Origin: Myxococcales bacterium 68-20
Lineage (GTDB): Bacteria > Myxococcota_A > Polyangia > Polyangiales > Polyangiaceae
Assembly: GCA_001899635.1 (NCBI GenBank)
Contig: MKVQ01000015.1
Coordinates: 145,223-209,222 of the forward strand
Direction: 5' to 3'
Length of the DNA stretch: 64,000 nucleotides
Position numbers and translations under genes: made by a program. The notes under the pieces are model-generated. The model saw nothing but the letters and a program-made list of their open reading frames with translations. It was not told where the DNA came from and searched no databases. This document shows positions 30,036-39,223 of the stretch, in pieces (positions within the stretch are counted from its first letter, which is position 1; each line of letters opens with the position of its first letter).

Positions 30036-31110
30036 GGCCGTGAGCGCCCGTCGCGCGCGTCTGAACGCGATCACCGAGCTCGCGCTCGCGCGTTTCCGGC
30101 TTTTCTATCGCGAGCCCGGGTCGATGTTCTGGACCTTCGGATTCCCGCTCGTTCTCTCGATCGTCCTCGGGATCGCGTTTCGCAACCGCGATCCGGAGCC
30201 GGTCGTCGTCGCCGTCGAGTCGTCGTCCGCCCTCACGCTCGCGCGGGCCGAGCGCGCGAAGGAGATCCTCGCGAAGGCCGACGACGTGAAGGTCAAGGTG
30301 CTGCCGCCCGACGAGGCGAACGCCGAGCTTCGCACCGGCAAGGTGAGCCTCGTCGTCGTCCCGGAGGAAGGTGAGGGCGGCTACGCGTACCGCTACGATC
30401 CGACGCGTCCGGAGAGCCGTCTCGCGCGTTCCGTCACTGACGACGTCCTCCAGCGCGGCGAGGGGCGCAAGGACGCTTACGCGCCCGTCGCGAAGATCGT
30501 GACGGAGCCCGGCTCCCGTTACATCGACTTCCTGATCCCCGGGCTCGTCGGGCTCGGGCTGATGTCGACCGGACTCTGGGGGATTGGCTTCTCGCTCGCA
30601 GAGATGCGGACGAAGAAGCTGATCAAGCGGCTCACGGCGACCCCGATGCGGCGGAGCGACTTCTTGCTCTCGTTCCTCCTCGTCCGGGCGGTGCTGTTGC
30701 CAATCGAGCTCGTGCCGCTCCTCGTCTTCGCGCGGCTGGTGTTCGACGTCGGCTTGCACGGGAACATCCTCACGCTCGGTCTCACGGCGCTCGTCGGCGG
30801 CCTCGCGTTCGCGGGCATGGGCCTCCTGCTCGCGTGCCGTGCGGAGAACCCGCAGATCGTGAGCGGGCTCATCAACGTCGTCTCGTTCCCGATGTACCTC
30901 TGTTCGGGCGTGTTCTTCTCGTCGTCACGCTTCCCCGACGCCGTCCAGCCGCTGATCCGCTACATGCCGCTGACGGCGCTGAACGACGCGCTCCGCGCCG
31001 TGATGATCGACGGCGCGCCGCTCTCCGCGGTCGGAGGCAAGGTCGGCCTCTGCGCGGCGTGGGGGCTCGTCTCCTTCGTGCTCGCGATCCGCTTCTTCAA
31101 GTGGCGCTGA
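30028..31110 (+). CDS. ABC-2 type exporter permease
   Basis: 360 aa from GTG 30028, chosen for the GGGGAGGG just upstream and its coupling to the ATPase gene. One span near the N-terminus (FWTFGFPLVLSIVLGIAF), an external domain of about 130 residues, then about five spans, the DrrB/NodJ/YhfE-like layout. The loop LAEMRTKKLIKRLTATPM is the conserved ABC-2 motif contacting the ATPase. Partner of the preceding gene. Confidence 0.9.
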   Translation: MSEAVSARRARLNAITELALARFRLFYREPGSMFWTFGFPLVLSIVLGIAFRNRDPEPVVVAVESSSALTLARAERAKEILAKADDVKVKVLPPDEANAELRTGKVSLVVVPEEGEGGYAYRYDPTRPESRLARSVTDDVLQRGEGRKDAYAPVAKIVTEPGSRYIDFLIPGLVGLGLMSTGLWGIGFSLAEMRTKKLIKRLTATPMRRSDFLLSFLLVRAVLLPIELVPLLVFARLVFDVGLHGNILTLGLTALVGGLAFAGMGLLLACRAENPQIVSGLINVVSFPMYLCSGVFFSSSRFPDAVQPLIRYMPLTALNDALRAVMIDGAPLSAVGGKVGLCAAWGLVSFVLAIRFFKWR

Positions 31111-31236
31111 CGTCAGAGCACCGCTCCGTTCGCGCCGATCGAATCTCCGCCGACCTCGGTCGCATTGCTTCGTCGCTCGTCCGGACGCTCGAGTCTCCGT
31201 CGTCGGTGACAGTCGGTTCGCAAGCCGATCGGTGCT

Positions 31237-33522
31237 TTAGTCGGTCGTGTCGCGCTCCGGTGGCGCCTCGTCCGGCGGCGGAGGCGTAGGCGTAGGCTCG
31301 CTCGAAGTCCCATCGGGCGTCGCCGGGGAGGTCGGCTTCTTCGGGCGCGGTCGCGCCTTCTTCGGCGGCGCGCTCATGGCCGCGGCCGCTGCGCTCGGCG
31401 CCGCTTCGGAGGGGGAGGGCGCGGCTGTCGGAGCGTCCAGTGCCGTCGTCGTCGAGCCGGTCGATTGGGCCGACACGACGGTGGCGGGATCGGCGGTCAT
31501 CGTTGCCGTTGCCGTTGCCGTTACGGTCGGCGTTGCCGTTGCCGTTGCCGTCGCCGTGGCAGCGCTCACGCGGCTCGCGTTCGCCTCGCGATGCCGCACA
31601 GCGAGGGCATAGGTCACGACGCCCGCGAGGAGCCCGATCGCGATCGGCACGAGCACGCGGATGATGCCGCCGGAGCGCTTCGGGACGATGGTTGCGAGGA
31701 GCGGTCCCGGGCTCGCGGGCGCGCCCGAGGGCCGGGCAGCGACGTTCCTCGGCGCGCCGACGAGAGGCGCAGGCGCTTCGATGAACGGTGCTGTCGCTGC
31801 GAGGTTCAGCGGCGGCGCCGAACGCACCTCGGCGCTCGCCGCGGCCGGCGGTACGGACGCGCGCTGGCCCGTCGTTGCGACGTTCGGTGGTGGCGCGGAG
31901 CGCACCTCGCGACCCGCCGCGGCCGGCGGTACGGAGCTGTGCGGGCCGGACAGCGTGGGGTCGTCCGGGTTCGTCGCGCGGGCCGGGGGGCCGATACCCG
32001 GAGCCGTCCGCATCGACGGAGACGTCTTCGGGTGTGCATGGGGAGCGAATGCCGGCGGCGCCGAGCGCGCCCGCGGCGTCATCTCCGGTGGAGCGCCTGC
32101 CGCCGGTCGAGGCGCGGCGCGCTTCCACTCTGCTTCCGTTGCGCCTGCGCTCGCGCTCTCCCTCGCGGCGCGCGGATCGAAGCGAGGGAGCGTGCGGGCG
32201 TCGAAGCTGTCGTCGTCGAACGCGAGCGGCGAGTCTGCGAGTGCCGCCTCGAAGAGCGCCGCCGGGGCCGGCATCGCCTGGCTCCCGGGCGAAGTGGGAC
32301 GCTCCTCGGCATAGTCCGACGGCACCCGCTCGGTGATCGGCGCCAGCTCCGGCGACGGACGGAGGGAGAAGACGGGATCGTTCCGGAGTGAGAACGTCGG
32401 ATCCTCGCTCATCGCCATCGACGGGGGATGCTCGCGCTGCGTGATCGGAGCGACGCTCGTGAACACCCCGTCGCTCGGCGGCGGGCTCGCGACTGGAGCC
32501 GTCCGGTGCTTCGCCCTGCTCTCGTCGAACGCGGAGTGCGACTGGGGCCGTCCGGCGAGCGTGGGCTCGTCGTCGGGAGTCCGTCGAGTCGGCACCGGCG
32601 GCGTGCTGGCGTCGTGATCGAGCCGCTCGAGTTGCGTCGAGGTCTCGCCGTCGAGCGACATCCGGGCCCAACGCAGCGCCTCGCGCATCGCGGCAGCGTC
32701 GGCCCAACGCTCCGCCTTGTCGAACGCGAGCGCACGGTCGATGACCGACGCGACCGCTCGCGGCGTCTTCGGCGCGACCTCGCGGATCCGACGTGCGGGC
32801 GTGCGTGCAGTCGCGATCAGTTTCGTCTTCGCGTCACCGCCGAGGTGGACCGACTGGCCCGCGATGACGGTGAAGAGCGTCGCGCCGGCGGCCCAGATGT
32901 CGCTCCGTACGTCGACGTCCTCACGGCGCCCCAGCGCTTGCTCGGGCGGCATGAACGCGGGCGTGCCGAGGACCATGCCCGTGTCCGTCATCTCGCTCGA
33001 CCTCCGGCCGTCGTTGAAGCGCGCGACGCCGAAGTCGAGGAGCTTCACCTCGTTCTTCCGTGTGATGAAGACGTTCTCCGGCTTGAGGTCGCGGTGAAGG
33101 ACCTCGTGGGCGTGCGCAGCGGAGAGGACGTCGAGCATCGCGTCGGCGATCTGGAGCGCCTCCGCGAGGGGGACGCGCCCGCCGAGCCGCTGGCGCCGCT
33201 CCTCGAGGTTCTCCCCCTCGAGCAGCTCCATCACGATGAACGTGCAGCCGTCCTCGGCCACGTCGTCGTCGATCGCGCGTACGACGCCGGGATGGCCGAT
33301 CGCGTTCGCGAAGTAGCCCTCGCGCCGGAAGCGCTCAGCCATCGACGGATCGCGGGCGAGCTCCCGGTGGAGGACCTTGAGCGCCACGCGGCTTCCGTTC
33401 CGGTGGGTGGCCGCGTAGACGTTCGCCATCGACCCGGTGGCGATGAACGCGTCGATCCGGTACTTGTCCCGGATCATCGTTCCGACGCGGCGGTGTGCGC
33501 GCTGTCCCGGCCCCTCCGCCAA
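31237..33522 (-). CDS. Transmembrane Ser/Thr protein kinase
   Basis: 761 aa from TTG 33522, preferred for GGGAG at good spacing; ATG 33477 is the alternative. The kinase domain (about 20-290) is complete: VALK lysine (49), HRDLKPEN (143-150), DFG (163-165), PPEQ. A long Pro/Ala/Ser-rich juxtamembrane region follows, then one membrane span (about 622-643) and a periplasmic tail with a Thr/Ala repeat and a Pro/Lys-rich end. Typical PASTA-less receptor-type myxobacterial kinase; ligand unknown. It is divergent from the exonuclease gene, 53 bases apart. Confidence 0.92.
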   Translation of the reverse strand: MAEGPGQRAHRRVGTMIRDKYRIDAFIATGSMANVYAATHRNGSRVALKVLHRELARDPSMAERFRREGYFANAIGHPGVVRAIDDDVAEDGCTFIVMELLEGENLEERRQRLGGRVPLAEALQIADAMLDVLSAAHAHEVLHRDLKPENVFITRKNEVKLLDFGVARFNDGRRSSEMTDTGMVLGTPAFMPPEQALGRREDVDVRSDIWAAGATLFTVIAGQSVHLGGDAKTKLIATARTPARRIREVAPKTPRAVASVIDRALAFDKAERWADAAAMREALRWARMSLDGETSTQLERLDHDASTPPVPTRRTPDDEPTLAGRPQSHSAFDESRAKHRTAPVASPPPSDGVFTSVAPITQREHPPSMAMSEDPTFSLRNDPVFSLRPSPELAPITERVPSDYAEERPTSPGSQAMPAPAALFEAALADSPLAFDDDSFDARTLPRFDPRAARESASAGATEAEWKRAAPRPAAGAPPEMTPRARSAPPAFAPHAHPKTSPSMRTAPGIGPPARATNPDDPTLSGPHSSVPPAAAGREVRSAPPPNVATTGQRASVPPAAASAEVRSAPPLNLAATAPFIEAPAPLVGAPRNVAARPSGAPASPGPLLATIVPKRSGGIIRVLVPIAIGLLAGVVTYALAVRHREANASRVSAATATATATATPTVTATATATMTADPATVVSAQSTGSTTTALDAPTAAPSPSEAAPSAAAAAMSAPPKKARPRPKKPTSPATPDGTSSEPTPTPPPPDEAPPERDTTD
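31499..31552 (-). repeat. Hexanucleotide repeat (GTTGCC)n coding Ala-Thr
   Basis: In the periplasmic tail of the kinase, units GTTGCC recur, interrupted once, giving alternating Ala-Thr on the coding strand. In-frame length change would alter the tail without a frameshift. Confidence 0.75.
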
Positions 33523-33575
33523 CGTCTCTCCCTCGCCTCCCGATCCAGCAGCCTATCATGCCTCGGCCCGCACCC

Positions 33576-34442
33576 ATGAGAGTCCACCTCGTCGACGGCA
33601 CCTTCGAGCTCTTCCGAGCCCATTTCGCTCCGCGTCCGGCCAAGGTCGTGAACGGCGTCGACGTGAAGGCCACGGCCGGGGTGGTGGGGTCGATGCTCGC
33701 GCTTCTCGAGGACAAGGCCGAGGCGGTCACGCACCTCGCGATCGCATTCGACAACCCGATCGTGAGCTTCCGGAACGAGCTCTTCGACGGGTACAAGTCC
33801 GACGCCGGCATCCCGACGTCGCTCCGGGCGCAGTTCGATCTCGTGGAGGTCGCGGCCCGGGCGCTCGGGATCGTGGTGTGGTCGATGGACCGCTGGGAGG
33901 CCGACGACGCGCTGGCCACTGCCGCGACGCGCTTCGCCGGGCCTGACACGCAGGTCCGCATCCTCACGCCGGACAAGGACCTCGGGCAGGTCCTCTCGGG
34001 CGACCGGGTTGTGCAGGTCGATCGGATCCGTCGCAAGGTGATCGACGAGGCAGCGATGCGCGAGCGCCGGGGAGTCGGGCCGAAGAGCATCCCCGATCTG
34101 CTCGGCTTGATGGGGGACGCGTCCGACGGGATCCCCGGCATCCCGGGCTTCGGCGAGAAGTCCTCCGCGGCGCTGCTCGCGCGGTACGAGGCCATCGAGG
34201 CGATCCCGGACGACGCCGCGGACTGGGACGTCAAGGTGACGGGCGCGCCCAGGCTCGCGGCGACGCTCGCCGCTCGTCGCGAAGACGCGCTCCTCTACAA
34301 GCGGCTCGCCACGCTCGTGCGCGACGTCCCGCTCGCGGAGTCGCTCGCGGACCTCGAGTACCGAGGCGCGTTGCGCGGTCCCTACGCGGAGCTCTGCGCC
34401 CGACTCGACATGACGCCGCGCTGGACGCGCTTCCGCGATTGA
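33576..34442 (+). CDS. Stand-alone 5'-3' exonuclease (PolA N-terminal type)
   Basis: 288 aa from ATG 33576 (another ATG at 33558). Similar to the FEN-like domain of DNA polymerase I, without a polymerase part. Metal-binding acidic clusters include HLVDGTFELFRAHF, FDGYKSD and DRWEADDALATAA, and the nucleotide-pocket block is ILTPDKDLGQVL. The H3TH DNA-binding motif is IPDLLGLMGDASDGIPGIPGFG. It is probably an accessory flap or RNA-primer nuclease. Replacement of the usual YKxxR by YKSD deserves a check. Confidence 0.88.
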   Translation: MRVHLVDGTFELFRAHFAPRPAKVVNGVDVKATAGVVGSMLALLEDKAEAVTHLAIAFDNPIVSFRNELFDGYKSDAGIPTSLRAQFDLVEVAARALGIVVWSMDRWEADDALATAATRFAGPDTQVRILTPDKDLGQVLSGDRVVQVDRIRRKVIDEAAMRERRGVGPKSIPDLLGLMGDASDGIPGIPGFGEKSSAALLARYEAIEAIPDDAADWDVKVTGAPRLAATLAARREDALLYKRLATLVRDVPLAESLADLEYRGALRGPYAELCARLDMTPRWTRFRD

Positions 34443-34464
34443 AGCGCCGCGAGCGAAACGCGAA

Positions 34465-34890
34465 TCAGAACGTGACGCCGTAGACGTCGCGGAAGCGGAT
34501 GTACGGCTCGCGATTCGGATCGACGTCGGCGAGCCCGACGCGGAGCGACACCGTCTCGCCGTCGCCCCACGGCCACCAGAGGCCGTAGACGAGGAGGCCG
34601 TTGATCGGACCGGTCGAGAGCGCGATCTGTCCCTGGCGGATGCCGCCGGCGCGCTCGACGACGTCGCGGAGAGCTTGCGGTGCACGCACGATCGTCGCCG
34701 ACGTCCACTCGTTCTGGAGCGCGATCTGGGTGGCCGTACGCGCCGCCGGCTCCTGCTCGGTCGTGAACGACGACGTCACGCAGAGGAGGCGGGGATCCCA
34801 GCTCCAGCCTCGCGTCGGCCAGGAGGCCTTCATGCGGCCGAGACTGTCGAACAACGGCTGCCAGGCCTCGTTCCAACCACGAATGGTCAT
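34465..34890 (-). CDS. Hypothetical protein, 141 aa
   Basis: ATG 34890. A small soluble protein rich in Trp (eight) and Arg, with strands such as LLCVTSSFTTEQEP and INGLLVYGLWWPWGDGETVSLRVGLADVD. No signal peptide or membrane span. No recognised family. It converges with the exonuclease gene (22-base gap) and follows the lipoprotein gene on the same strand. Confidence 0.65.
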   Translation of the reverse strand: MTIRGWNEAWQPLFDSLGRMKASWPTRGWSWDPRLLCVTSSFTTEQEPAARTATQIALQNEWTSATIVRAPQALRDVVERAGGIRQGQIALSTGPINGLLVYGLWWPWGDGETVSLRVGLADVDPNREPYIRFRDVYGVTF

Positions 34891-34974
34891 GCGGGGCAGT
34901 CTAGACCAGTCTCGAGCGACGCAAGAGATGATCTGCGCGAGAAAATGCGCCGGCGCGGTGGCCGTGGCGCGGGG

Positions 34975-35565
34975 TCAGTAACGAATGACGGGCCCCTTGG
35001 CGAGCCCGCCGTTCGGGGCGCGCGCATAGAGGCGCAGGTGACTGCCGGGCTGGAGGTTCCCGGTGTTCGGCACGTAGAGCTTGAGTTGGTGCGGGCCGGG
35101 CGCCAGGTTTCCGAGCGTGCCGCCCTCGCCGTTGATGAACTTGCCGTCCTCGACGACGGCGATCCAGACGGTGAGCCTCCCGACATCGACGACGCTGCCA
35201 AGCTCGCTCGGCAGCTCTTCGTGACCGACGATCGTGTCGGCGCGGAAGCCGTAATGGGGCTCGCCGTTCTCCGACGTCGTCACGATGTAGAGCGCGTCCG
35301 CGGGGCCTTCGACGGTCGCGCGGAAGACGAGGTCACGGTTGCCGTCGGGACGGATGCCGCCGTCGCGCATCGCGATCTTGTCGACGTTGAGGTTCTCGAT
35401 GTCGACCGAGAACGCCGTCACCTTCGTCGAATCGGGCGCCACCGGCGGTGTGTCGCCCCGCGCTCGCCGCGACGGACCGGTGCCGGCAGTCGTCTCCGGC
35501 TCCCGGGCCGGCCCGCATGCACCTAGGACGAACAGAGCGGCGAGGAAGGCGAGCGCGGCGCGCAT
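34975..35565 (-). CDS. Hypothetical lipoprotein, 196 aa
   Basis: ATG 35565. The signal peptide ends in lipobox LGAC (Cys17). A short Pro/Thr/Gly linker precedes a beta-sandwich-like domain with repeated short strands (AFSVDIENLNV, LVFRATVEGPADALYIVTT, LTVWIAVVEDGKF, HQLKLYVPNTGNLQPGSHLRLYA). No catalytic motif. Probably envelope-attached. It lies 84 bases upstream of the 141-aa gene on the same strand. Confidence 0.72.
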   Translation of the reverse strand: MRAALAFLAALFVLGACGPAREPETTAGTGPSRRARGDTPPVAPDSTKVTAFSVDIENLNVDKIAMRDGGIRPDGNRDLVFRATVEGPADALYIVTTSENGEPHYGFRADTIVGHEELPSELGSVVDVGRLTVWIAVVEDGKFINGEGGTLGNLAPGPHQLKLYVPNTGNLQPGSHLRLYARAPNGGLAKGPVIRY

Positions 35566-35623
35566 GCCGATCTTCTACTCCTTGTCGGAGGTGCCCGACA
35601 ACCGCGGTAGACTCAGCCTCCCG

Positions 35624-36610
35624 ATGAGGACGCTCTCCCCCGCGCCGCGCGCGTTCGTAGATCCGGAGACCCGCGCTCCCGCGTTCGGCTCGTATGCGGG
35701 CCCGCTCCCGCCGATCCACTTCGACGGCCTCGCGCTCGCGGATCGAGCGCTCCGTCGGAAGAAGTGGCTCTACGTGGCGCTCACGTCGGACGAGCTCTGG
35801 ATCGCGCTCGCCGTGGTTCGCATGGGCTATGCAACGAACGCGTTTGCGTTCGCCTATCATCTCGGGGAGCGCCGGATGCTCGTCGACGCGACGGTCGTGG
35901 GACCGCCGCGCGTCGCCGACGTCACGGAAGACGTCCACGCGCCCGGCGTCCTCGCGCGGTTCGGCTTCGGGCGCTCCACCGTCGCGCTCGAGCGGCGAGG
36001 GGACGTCTGCGATCTGCGCGCGCGCTTCGCCGATCTCGAGATCGAAGCGTCGATCGACGAGACGACCGCTCCGCCGGCGATCGCGGCGATCTCCGAGCTC
36101 GGTCCATCGCTCGTCTCGGCGACCGAGAAGCGCGCGCTCGCGGCCGTCCGTGGAAGCGTCGTCGCGCAGGGGAGGCGCTTCTCGCTCGACGGTGCGTTCG
36201 GCGGCTACGACTACACGCACGGCCTGATGCCGCGGAACACGCGCTGGAAGTGGGCGTTCGCCATGGGGCGCGCGAAGGACGGCGCGCCGGTCGGGTTCAA
36301 TCTCGTCCAGGGCTTCGTCGGCGCGTCGGAGTGCGCGGCGTTCCGGTCGGGCGGCGTCTCCCCGGTCTCGGAGCCGCGCTTCGACTTCGACGTCGCGCAG
36401 CCCGAACGTCCATGGCGGCTCGTCGGAGACGGCATGGACCTCACGTTCGACGTCGGAGCCGTGCACGCCCAGCACACGAACCTCCTCCTCGTTCGCTCGC
36501 GCTTCCTGCAGCCCGCCGGCACCTTCAGCGGGACCATGAGGATCGACGGTCGAGACGTCGAGCTCGACGGTGTGCCGGGCGTCGTCGAGGACCAAGACGT
36601 CCTCTGGTGA
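35624..36610 (+). CDS. DUF2804-type protein
   Basis: 328 aa from ATG 35624. The pattern of strands and motifs (RKKWLYVALTSDELWIALAVVRMGYATNAFAF, GGYDYTHGLMPRNTRWKWAFA, FNLVQGFVGASE) matches the DUF2804 family of about 330-residue soluble proteins, whose fold resembles lipocalin-like tocopherol-cyclase/AttH proteins. Function unknown; lipid or hydrophobic-ligand binding would fit the fold. Single gene. Confidence 0.78.
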   Translation: MRTLSPAPRAFVDPETRAPAFGSYAGPLPPIHFDGLALADRALRRKKWLYVALTSDELWIALAVVRMGYATNAFAFAYHLGERRMLVDATVVGPPRVADVTEDVHAPGVLARFGFGRSTVALERRGDVCDLRARFADLEIEASIDETTAPPAIAAISELGPSLVSATEKRALAAVRGSVVAQGRRFSLDGAFGGYDYTHGLMPRNTRWKWAFAMGRAKDGAPVGFNLVQGFVGASECAAFRSGGVSPVSEPRFDFDVAQPERPWRLVGDGMDLTFDVGAVHAQHTNLLLVRSRFLQPAGTFSGTMRIDGRDVELDGVPGVVEDQDVLW

Positions 36611-36737
36611 GGCGGGGGCCCCGAGCCATCGCTGTGGCGATCGCGATGGCGCCGAGGCGCTTCTGGAGCCGGGCGCTCGGCGTCGCTCCTACGCGCGATG
36701 CTGACGGACGATCGCACGGCCTGTAGAGTGTTCGGGG

Positions 36738-38072
36738 ATGGCCGAACCTAGCGCGAACACGCAGGAGCTTCCGCGCGTTCTGACGCTCCGCGACGCCACG
36801 ATGCTGGTCGTCTCCTCGGTCATCGGCGTGGGGATCTTCCTCACGCCCGGGGACGTCGCGAAGGAGTTTCCGAGCGCCGGCTGGTTCTTCTTCGCCTGGC
36901 TCCTCGGCGGGGCGCTGGCGCTCGCGGGCGCGCTCGCGAACGCCGAGCTCGGCGCGATGTTCCCGAAGGCCGGCGGCAACTACGTCTACCTCACGGCGGC
37001 CTACCATCCGATCGCCGGCTTCATGGTGGGCTGGCTCTCGTTCTTCGCGATCTTCGCCGGGACGGTCGCGACGCTGGCGATCGGCTTCACGCTCTCGCTC
37101 TCGAGCCTCGTCCCGCTCGCGCCGGTCGCGAAGATCGTCGTCGCGATCGCGGTCATCTGGGTGGCCTCCGCCGTGAACGCGTATGCGACGAAGGCCGGTG
37201 CTGCCCTCAACACGTCGACGGCGTATCTGAAGATCGGCGCGTTGGTCTTCCTCGTCCTCCTCGGGCCGATCCTCGGCGGCGATCGCGCGTCCGCCGAGCC
37301 GCTCACGAGTGAGGGGAGCGCTTCGTTCGCGTCCTTCGGCGTCGGCATCGCGCCGGTGCTGTTCTCGTACCTCGGCTGGAACGCGAGCGTGTACGTCGCC
37401 GGAGAGATCGAGTCGCCCGGCAAGAACCTCCCGCGCTCGCTCTTCGTCGGCCTCGGCATCTGCACGCTGATCTACGTCCTCGTGACGGCGACCTACGTCT
37501 ACGCGCTCGGCATGCAGTCGCTCCCGGGGATGCCCGTTGCCGGCATCCAGGCAGGGCACGTGCTCTTCGGGGCCCGCGGCGGGCCGATCCTCGCGGTCAT
37601 CATGATGGCGTCGATCTTCGGCACGGTGAACGCGAACGTCCTCGTCGGACCGCGGATCGCCTACGCGATGGCGACCGACGGCCTCTTCTTCCGCGCCGCC
37701 GCGACGCTCAATCAGGCGAAGACGCCTCATGTCGCCGTGATCGGGCAGGCGGTCGTCGCGACGATCCTCGTCGTCGCCTTCGAGGCGAACATCGACAGCC
37801 TCGGCAAGGTGCTCAACTACACGACCTTCGCCATCGTGCTCGCCACGATCGCGGACACGACCGCGCTCTACGTGCTCCGCGCCCGTCAGCCGCATCGCGA
37901 GCGTCCGTACCGCGCCAGGGGCTACCCCGTGGTCCCGCTCCTCTACATCCTCGCGAACGTCGCGATCGCGATCTCGATGGCGAGGAGCAAGCCGGTCGAG
38001 TGCCTGACGAGCGTCGCCGTCTTGCTCGCGGGCGCGCCGATCTACCTGCTCTTCACGTTGCGGCGGGCGTAG
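36738..38072 (+). CDS. APC-superfamily amino acid permease
   Basis: 444 aa with about 12 hydrophobic spans. The first span carries the APC signature SSVIGVGIFLTPGDVA, and the eighth-span region has GTVNANVLVGPRIAYAMATDGLFF, as in LAT/basic-amino-acid antiporters. Likely imports or exchanges amino acids across the inner membrane; specificity cannot be read. A CBS-domain gene follows 11 bases after its stop. Confidence 0.9.
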   Translation: MAEPSANTQELPRVLTLRDATMLVVSSVIGVGIFLTPGDVAKEFPSAGWFFFAWLLGGALALAGALANAELGAMFPKAGGNYVYLTAAYHPIAGFMVGWLSFFAIFAGTVATLAIGFTLSLSSLVPLAPVAKIVVAIAVIWVASAVNAYATKAGAALNTSTAYLKIGALVFLVLLGPILGGDRASAEPLTSEGSASFASFGVGIAPVLFSYLGWNASVYVAGEIESPGKNLPRSLFVGLGICTLIYVLVTATYVYALGMQSLPGMPVAGIQAGHVLFGARGGPILAVIMMASIFGTVNANVLVGPRIAYAMATDGLFFRAAATLNQAKTPHVAVIGQAVVATILVVAFEANIDSLGKVLNYTTFAIVLATIADTTALYVLRARQPHRERPYRARGYPVVPLLYILANVAIAISMARSKPVECLTSVAVLLAGAPIYLLFTLRRA

Positions 38073-38083
38073 ACTCCGGGACC

Positions 38084-38488
38084 ATGCTGACCGTCGCCGA
38101 CATCATGACCAGGAGCGTCGTGACCCTCTCTCCGTCCGAGTCCCTCGCGAAGGCTGCCGAGACGCTCTCGATGATGAGCGTGAGCGGCGCGCCCGTCTGT
38201 GACGGCAGCGCGCGTGCGGTTGGCGTCTTCTCGAAGTCGGACGTCGTCGACGGCCTGATCGACGGGCGCCTGAGCCCCGAGGCGCTCGTGAAGAACCACA
38301 TGACGACGGTGACGGTCTCGCTCCGCGCCGACGAGCCCGTCACCTCCGCGGTCGCCGTGATGGCCGAGCGCTCGATCCATCGCGTGCTCGTCCTCGACGC
38401 GGAGGACCACGTCGTCGGGATCGTCTCGCCGCTCGACATCCTGAAGGCCATCCACGAAGGCCGGCTGCGTCTCGAGAGTGCGGCCTGA
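38084..38488 (+). CDS. Two-CBS-domain protein
   Basis: 134 aa from ATG 38084. Two CBS motifs: VADIMTRSVVTLSPSESLAKAAETL... GVFSKSDVVDGL and VKNHMTTVTVSLRADEPVTSAVAVMAE... VVGIVSPLDILKAI. Such Bateman modules bind adenine nucleotides. The 11-base spacing after the permease gene suggests co-transcription and possible regulation of the transporter by energy state. Confidence 0.9.
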   Translation: MLTVADIMTRSVVTLSPSESLAKAAETLSMMSVSGAPVCDGSARAVGVFSKSDVVDGLIDGRLSPEALVKNHMTTVTVSLRADEPVTSAVAVMAERSIHRVLVLDAEDHVVGIVSPLDILKAIHEGRLRLESAA

Positions 38489-38610
38489 GCGCGAACGGCC
38501 TGCGAACGGGGTGTGAACGGCCGCGCGGTCATCATGGCAAATCGCAACGAAATGCCGTGGACCGGGGATGTTCGATGGTGCGCCTGGCGAGCGTGATCCA
38601 AGATTGAGTC

Positions 38611-39156
38611 GTGCGCCACTCCACGCTCTGCATGGGTCTGTTCGCGGTCGTCCTCGCCGGCTGCGCACACGCGCGTGAGGAGGTCCGCTCCACGCGAACG
38701 ACGAGCATGGTGACCGCGGAGCCGGCGCCGGAGCCGGGCGAGCGCGAGGTCATCGCGATCGACACCGTGCCTCCGCCCGAGGTGGTGCCCGTCGCTCGGC
38801 CCCGTCTCGCGCAGACGATCACCCTCGGGCAGGGCGCGGAGCAACCGTACATCCCGGCTGCTCCTCCGCAGGCACGCACGGGAAGCGCGAGCGCGAGCGC
38901 GAATGTCGTCGTCAACAACAACATCGTCGTGCAGGGCGGCCCGCCGGCGTACTACGGCGGCGGGTACGGCTACGGTCGAGCCACGGGCTTCTACGGCGGC
39001 GAGAGCCGGTCGTTCGGCCCCACGCCGAACACGCCGCCGCAGTGGGGCGCGACCGGATGGGAGGGCGCGCGGCGGACGGCGGCCCCGGGCCAGACGCCGG
39101 CGATCGGCGGCAACTGGTCGCCTGCGCCGAGCTACGGCCCGGCGCAGATGAAGTAG
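38611..39156 (+). CDS. Gly/Tyr/Pro-rich lipoprotein
   Basis: 181 aa from GTG 38611. The signal peptide ends in lipobox LAGC (Cys18). The mature part is Pro-rich, then Asn/Val-rich (VVVNNNIVV), then Gly/Tyr-rich (YYGGGYGYGR), without Cys. Low-complexity envelope protein of unknown role. No operon partner. Confidence 0.65.
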   Translation: MRHSTLCMGLFAVVLAGCAHAREEVRSTRTTSMVTAEPAPEPGEREVIAIDTVPPPEVVPVARPRLAQTITLGQGAEQPYIPAAPPQARTGSASASANVVVNNNIVVQGGPPAYYGGGYGYGRATGFYGGESRSFGPTPNTPPQWGATGWEGARRTAAPGQTPAIGGNWSPAPSYGPAQMK

Positions 39157-39223
39157 GCGGCGGCGAGCGGGCGCGGAGGGGGAGTAGCCACGGCGAGGAG
39201 GTCGCCCTAACCTGACGGCCTCC

